This document shows, one piece after another, positions 6,819 to 10,593 of a stretch of DNA of 10,593 nucleotides. How positions within the stretch are numbered: position 1 is the first letter of the stretch; every line of letters begins with the position of its first letter. The position numbers and the translations under genes were made by a program. Source of the DNA: Prolixibacteraceae bacterium (GTDB lineage: Bacteria > Bacteroidota > Bacteroidia > Bacteroidales > Prolixibacteraceae); the NCBI GenBank assembly GCA_023229575.1, contig JALNYZ010000067.1:1-10593 (forward strand). Reading direction: 5' to 3'. The notes under the pieces were generated by a model. That model made no database searches. It was not told the origin of the DNA and saw only the letters and a program-made list of their open reading frames with translations.

Positions 6819-8858
6819 ATGAAACAAGGTAGAATCTCATTCAATTTTCGCACGGCCTTATTTATCTTCCTCTCCTCCATCATCATAGGATCATGTAGCG
6901 ATGGTGATCATGAAAGAAAGTTCAGATCGGCGTTGGAACAAGCGGGAACGAACAAAGAAGAGCTATTGAAGGTGATTGATCATTACAAGAAAGATCCTGC
7001 CGACAGCATGAAACTCAGGGCGGCATATTTTATCATTGAAAACATGCCTGGACATTTTTCTTATGATACCAGCTATTTGTACAAATACCGGCCTGTCATT
7101 GAGAAGATAAAAATATTGAGGGAAAAAGGCCTGACAATAGATGTTATCAGACTACAGGTTAATCCGGTTATGGATAGCCTGATTGAAAAATATCCACTCT
7201 CAAATGTTTATTCGAACATCGAAAATGATCTGACTTTTATTAAATCAAAGCTGATAATCAGCAATATTGATCAGGCATTTGAATCATACATTGCCAATCC
7301 GTTTAAGGACAGTATCAGGTTTGAAGATTTTCTTGAATATGTTTTGCCTTACAGGGCACAGGATGGTAGTTGTCTGGAAGAGTGGAGGCCATTTTTCACT
7401 CAAAATTATGCTTTGAAAGCAGGAGAGAAATTTTCCAATGTCCATCAACTTTCTGATTCGTTGCTGTACATTCTTAATAAAATAAAAGTTGCATGGAGGG
7501 TAGCCCACCAATATCCCTATCTAAAACTCAACGATTTTTTGATATCCCGGATGACCCATTGCCCTCAGAAATGTTGGTTCAACTGCCTTCTTCTCCGTTC
7601 ATTTGGCATACCGGTTACAAGTGATTTTGTCCCGTCATCAAGGGTCCACGAATCAGGACATGAATGGAACGCTCTTAGGCTGAAAGATGGCCTTTACCCT
7701 TTTGACCCATATTGGGAAGATAGTTTACGGTATTTAAAAGCAATTTATGCCAGGGAAAAACTGCATCCCAGAATTGGGCCGATCGAACACACAAAGGTGT
7801 ACCGCAAAACATTTAAAATAAATATTACAGAATTGCTGGAACATGCCATTCGCTCCGGTGAAGAGATTCCCCCCTTCTTCCGAAACCCTTTTCTGAAGGA
7901 CGTTACCGATGAATATCTTAAAACTTATGCAATTGAAACACATGTAATTAATAATAAAACAAAAGCTGATTATGCTTATGCCTGTGTATTTGGATATAAC
8001 CAAGTCTGGACGCCGGTCGAATTCGGAAAAATCAAAAAAGGAAAAGTGACTTTTAATTCGATGGGATCGGTAAATGTTTACTTGCCCTCTTTTTACCAAT
8101 TTGGGGCCATAATACCGGCTGCATACCCAATTCTTTTAAACAAGGATGGTAGTTCTACTGTACTTTGCCCTTATAAGTCACGTACGCGAAGAATTGAAAT
8201 TGCCCATGTTGCTTATCAACGCCCGGAATTGGAAGTATATAAAAAATCCTTAATTGGATGCACAATCGAAGGTGCCAACAACAAGAATTTTGACAACAGT
8301 GAGGTGCTTTACAAAATTCCTAATTCCTGTGAACCAGGAAATTACAGAGTTCCAATTTCTGCCGACACCAAATATCGTTTTGTCAGGATTACAGTACCGC
8401 ACCTCTCGCTTGTATTGAACGAAATCAAGTTTTTTCATAAAGAAAATGGAGCTGAAAGGGAAATCCGAGGCAAAATAATAAGCTCATATCCCAAAGACAG
8501 CACACTCTTAACAAGGATTGTCGATAATAATTTTTTGACCGGCGTTGACTTCAATTCCATCAGTGAAGAACATAAACGTATCAATAAGGTCTGGGTTGGT
8601 TACGATTTCAAGGTTCCGGTTTCAATAAGCGCTTTTGAGTATTATTTTGTTTATTACGTAAATATCCGGAGAGAAGGAATCTATGAACTCTTCTATTGGG
8701 ATAATGAATGGAAATCATTAGGCGCCAAGAAGACAAGTACCACTTCAGTTTGCTTTGACGATGTTCCCGAGAATGCCTTGTTAATGATAAAAATTCATGA
8801 TACGAATAAATGTAGCCGGATATTTACCTATTCGGATGGGAAGCAACATTGGTGGTGA
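6819..8858 (+). CDS. Transglutaminase-like lipoprotein with C-terminal discoidin-like domain
   Basis: This 679-residue protein has a signal ending in lipobox IIGSC (Cys26), placing it in the outer envelope. An all-helical region (about 35-225) leads to a transglutaminase-like core: THCPQKCWFN with Cys248 lying 15 residues before the G of LLRSFGIPV, then SGHEW with His281, then YPFDPYW with Asp296. That is the Cys-His-Asp order and spacing of the family. Residues about 380-450 look like a beta-sandwich (VWTPVEFGKIKKGKVTF, MGSVNVYLP), and about 495-679 like an F5/8 type C or discoidin domain (RFVRITVP, LNEIKFF, IVDNNFLTGV) ending in RIFTYSDGKQHWW. The known bacterial family includes proteases and amidases as well as cross-linking enzymes, so the reaction is open; protein or glycopeptide processing at the surface is likely. 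The gene stands alone. ATG at 6819 gives a complete signal; an AT-rich leader lacks a Shine-Dalgarno. Confidence 0.8.
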   Translation: MKQGRISFNFRTALFIFLSSIIIGSCSDGDHERKFRSALEQAGTNKEELLKVIDHYKKDPADSMKLRAAYFIIENMPGHFSYDTSYLYKYRPVIEKIKILREKGLTIDVIRLQVNPVMDSLIEKYPLSNVYSNIENDLTFIKSKLIISNIDQAFESYIANPFKDSIRFEDFLEYVLPYRAQDGSCLEEWRPFFTQNYALKAGEKFSNVHQLSDSLLYILNKIKVAWRVAHQYPYLKLNDFLISRMTHCPQKCWFNCLLLRSFGIPVTSDFVPSSRVHESGHEWNALRLKDGLYPFDPYWEDSLRYLKAIYAREKLHPRIGPIEHTKVYRKTFKINITELLEHAIRSGEEIPPFFRNPFLKDVTDEYLKTYAIETHVINNKTKADYAYACVFGYNQVWTPVEFGKIKKGKVTFNSMGSVNVYLPSFYQFGAIIPAAYPILLNKDGSSTVLCPYKSRTRRIEIAHVAYQRPELEVYKKSLIGCTIEGANNKNFDNSEVLYKIPNSCEPGNYRVPISADTKYRFVRITVPHLSLVLNEIKFFHKENGAEREIRGKIISSYPKDSTLLTRIVDNNFLTGVDFNSISEEHKRINKVWVGYDFKVPVSISAFEYYFVYYVNIRREGIYELFYWDNEWKSLGAKKTSTTSVCFDDVPENALLMIKIHDTNKCSRIFTYSDGKQHWW

Positions 8859-8921
8859 TCAAACATCAGAATCATATATACTCAAAAAAACATAAAATTT
8901 TTATCCATCAAGCAACAATTT

Positions 8922-8961
8922 CAAAATTTTGTAGTATATTTACGTAACGTATATATATTTC
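8922..8961 (+). promoter_or_regulatory. Possible promoter and overlapping dyad for the second peptide locus
   Basis: A 10-bp palindrome CAAAATTTTG (8922-8931) supplies a TTTTG that could be the -33 box. TATATTTC (8954-8961) resembles the -7 box TAnnTTTG with one mismatch, 22 bases further on. Between and over them lies a dyad centred on 8946 (8935-8957): ACGT-A-ACGT flanked by AT repeats, with 10 of 11 positions paired. A regulator bound there would block the promoter. The region is AT-rich, which makes weak matches common. Confidence 0.35.
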
Positions 8962-9025
8962 TAAATAAATAGAGAGCTATAAATTGTTAATCCCCGCTTT
9001 CTGCCTAACACTCGCTTACACAAAG

Positions 9026-9056
9026 GAAGGAGGTGATGTGACAAAGATAAAGAAAT
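9026..9056 (+). repeat. 27-nt leader element, copy 2, with a near-perfect Shine-Dalgarno
   Basis: Positions 9030-9056 match copy 1 (157-183) at 25 of 27 bases. Here the element is preceded by GAA so that 9027-9037 reads AAGGAGGTGAT, a full match to the anti-Shine-Dalgarno at the 3' end of 16S rRNA, which is striking in a phylum that rarely uses it. A GTG at 9038 opens a 17-codon frame (VTKIKKYALRKPNVSSL) ending at TAA 9089-9091, 45 bp before the peptide gene. The frame shares its first residues VTKI[RK]K with copy 1. A translated leader peptide, an RNA control element or a protein-binding site are all possible. Confidence 0.6.
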
Positions 9057-9136
9057 ATGCACTAAGGAAACCTAATGTTTCAAGCTTGTAAAATAACAAG
9101 CAAAACAAGATGAATTAATAACATAATAATTATAGA

Positions 9137-9379
9137 ATGAAAAAACTAATTAAAATTTCAGCCATTGTTGCCTGTGCAGCAGTATTGTTTTTTAATGTAT
9201 CCCTTACCGGGAAAAACAGTTCAAACAATATCGATTTGTCTTCATTAACAAAAATTAGCGAAGCAAATGCTGAATGTATCCCATACATTTTTAATAATGG
9301 CAGATGTCTTGTTTTGAATCAGTTATGCGTTGGTAATCCTTTTCCAGAGGACCAGAATTGCTATACATACTTTAATTAA
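9137..9379 (+). CDS. NVEALA-like small secreted cysteine peptide, locus 2
   Basis: The 80-residue product starts MKKLIK, with a hydrophobic segment at about 7-23 (ISAIVACAAVLFFNVSL). A polar spacer leads to LSSLTKISEANAEC (34-47), then a short tail with Cys47, Cys57, Cys64 and Cys75. The EAxA motif after a leucine-serine-rich lead resembles the NVEALA family motif, and the same layout is seen in the peptide at 499, although the tails do not align well beyond four cysteines. Export and cleavage after AxA, followed by formation of two disulfides, are inferred. The ATG sits in an AT-rich leader without its own Shine-Dalgarno, downstream of the 27-nt element. A hairpin 11 bp after the stop separates it from a DUF4221-type lipoprotein gene, so the peptide may be made in excess over that protein. 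Function is unknown. Confidence 0.7.
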   Translation: MKKLIKISAIVACAAVLFFNVSLTGKNSSNNIDLSSLTKISEANAECIPYIFNNGRCLVLNQLCVGNPFPEDQNCYTYFN

Positions 9380-9389
9380 AAATAAACCT

Positions 9390-9423
9390 AAGATAAGGCC
9401 GGTCAGCGAACAGGCCTTATCTT
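9390..9423 (+). terminator. Hairpin between the second peptide gene and the DUF4221-type gene
   Basis: AGATAAGGCC (9391-9400) and GGCCTTATCT (9413-9422) are perfect inverted copies, extended by A9390 with T9423 to 11 bp, with a 12-nt loop. The stem is strong, but only a short ATCTTCCC follows rather than a T-run. It could be a partial terminator that lets some transcripts continue into the lipoprotein gene 27 bp further on, or a 3' stabiliser of the peptide mRNA. Confidence 0.6.
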
Positions 9424-9449
9424 CCCTGATGCCCTATATAACATAAAAT

Positions 9450-10593
9450 ATGAAGTTCAAACTAATCTTTGCACCAATCTTGCCGTTGATTTTGGTTGCC
9501 TGCGCCACCCATACAGTTGGGATAAGAAACGAAAAAGTGGGGCAGCTAAAGACCGCCTTTCAACTTGAAGTGACTGGCATAAAAAGACTCATTCTGGATT
9601 CCATTACTGCCCCCAAACCACAATATACCCAGGTTTATGCTGATTCGACAGGTAGCCGATACTTTACCTTTCTGAACACCTATACCAATTCCATCTATTT
9701 TTTTAATTACAACACGTTGGAATTTATTAAAAAGATTGCTTTCAACAAAAAAGGGACGGACGGTATCCAAAGCATCAAGGGATACCATATAAAGAATATG
9801 GATTCGATTTATGTCTATAATATGCCTGTTACCGAAATTGTACTTGCAAACAGCAACGGCAAGATTCAGAATAAAATTTCGCTCAGAGGCGGAGGGAATC
9901 CGAAGGCTTGGACGATGTATTACCCTCAATATTATCCTGAAACGGTAAATCCTTTTATTGAAATACCGGGGAAACTATTGCTAACCGGGCAATATTTCTT
10001 TTCAATTCCAGATTCGATGATTGGAAAGTTTAAGATCACTGCAAGTATTGATTTAAAGACCAATAAAGTTGACTTCAGGCATTCCTACCCCGGAGAATTA
10101 TATGGTTCAGGCTATAACTGGGAGGGCGGATTTTTTACTGAAGGGTTCCCTGAACTCCATCCTGATGGGGACAAGCTCATCTTTAGTTTTCCAGTTTCGC
10201 ATGATTTGTTCATAGCAGGATTGAACGCTAATGCCTATAGAAAAGTTTACGCAGACAGCAATTTTGCAGGGACCATTTATTCAATTGATAGAGATAATCC
10301 TCACAAAACGCCTGGGGAGATGATCCTTGTCCATTATGCCCGGCAAGATCTGTATGCCGCCATTAAATACGATAAATACCGGAAGGTGTACTACCGTTTC
10401 CTGCTAAAAGGTATCCCCAACGCTACAATCCGCACGCAGAAAGAAGTCAAGCCCATTGCTATAATCGTAATGGATGAAAATTTCAACTACCTGGGGGAGA
10501 CAGTTATTGGTACCGGTAAAGAGTGGTACTGGCAAAATTCATTTGTTACCAGTGAAGGGCTTAACATTGAATACATAGAAAAGGATTTTGATG
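9450..10593 (+). CDS. DUF4221-type propeller lipoprotein (3' end outside window)
   Basis: The frame is open from ATG 9450 to the window edge: 381 complete codons and no stop. The signal ends in lipobox LILVAC (Cys18), so this is an envelope lipoprotein. The body resembles the Bacteroidota DUF4221 family (Pfam type PF13970): repeated short strands such as YFTFLNTYTNSIYFF (about 72-86) and IYVYNMP, a GKLLLTGQYFFS strand, PELHPDGDKLIFSFP, and the typical YDKYRKVYYRF at 307-317. Family members are about 350-400 residues, so only a short C-terminal part is probably missing. The likely fold is a beta-propeller, which makes it a functional analogue of the 6-bladed propeller at 890. It follows the cysteine peptide at locus 2 after a 70-bp gap with a hairpin. 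GC content is higher than at locus 1 (29/60 at 9601-9660). No function is established. Confidence 0.7.
   Translation, partial: MKFKLIFAPILPLILVACATHTVGIRNEKVGQLKTAFQLEVTGIKRLILDSITAPKPQYTQVYADSTGSRYFTFLNTYTNSIYFFNYNTLEFIKKIAFNKKGTDGIQSIKGYHIKNMDSIYVYNMPVTEIVLANSNGKIQNKISLRGGGNPKAWTMYYPQYYPETVNPFIEIPGKLLLTGQYFFSIPDSMIGKFKITASIDLKTNKVDFRHSYPGELYGSGYNWEGGFFTEGFPELHPDGDKLIFSFPVSHDLFIAGLNANAYRKVYADSNFAGTIYSIDRDNPHKTPGEMILVHYARQDLYAAIKYDKYRKVYYRFLLKGIPNATIRTQKEVKPIAIIVMDENFNYLGETVIGTGKEWYWQNSFVTSEGLNIEYIEKDFD

Noticed and set aside
9546..9929. 127-codon minus-strand open frame
   Set aside because: It is the antisense shadow of the DUF4221-type gene; the plus-strand frame has a lipobox and family motifs, while the minus frame has no recognisable features.

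Overview
The window looks like chromosome from a member of the Bacteroidota, probably Bacteroidales or a relative. Four of the larger products start with short lipobox signal peptides ending in Cys. The families seen (6-bladed beta-propeller lipoprotein, DUF1573, a DUF4221-type lipoprotein, a transglutaminase-like lipoprotein with a discoidin-like tail, NVEALA-type small peptides) are typical of that phylum. Upstream regions of genes are AT-rich and mostly lack Shine-Dalgarno sequences. All calls come from reading the sequence; no search was run.

Layout. Positions 1-137 are the right end of an IS21-family insertion sequence: the last codons of an IstB-like helper ATPase, then terminal repeats. 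Positions 138-3019 are a very AT-rich cassette: a long leader, a 78-residue cysteine-containing secreted peptide (499-735), then three tightly overlapping genes for a 6-bladed beta-propeller lipoprotein, a membrane-anchored thioredoxin-like protein with CQAC, and a DUF1573 lipoprotein. At about 3.2 kb the base composition jumps and a full-length RND efflux pump gene (3209-6355) begins with a TTG codon and no visible adaptor or outer-membrane partner. Positions 6356-6818 are non-coding and hold a nested inverted-repeat element. A 679-residue transglutaminase-like lipoprotein follows (6819-8858). The window ends with a second peptide locus: an 80-residue cysteine peptide (9137-9379), a strong hairpin, and the start of a DUF4221-type lipoprotein cut by the window edge.

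The most interesting pattern is that the two peptide loci are built alike although they differ in composition and in their downstream lipoproteins. Each has a 27-nt leader element (25 of 27 bases identical), then a small secreted peptide with an [ED]AxA motif just before a four-cysteine tail, then an inverted repeat, then a propeller-type surface lipoprotein. One locus adds a CxxC thioredoxin-like protein and a DUF1573 protein. I infer a family of exported cysteine peptides paired with cell-surface lipoproteins, with redox handling at locus 1. The role of the system is unknown. The IS21 end sits about 20 bp before the leader element of locus 1 and may have displaced its native promoter.
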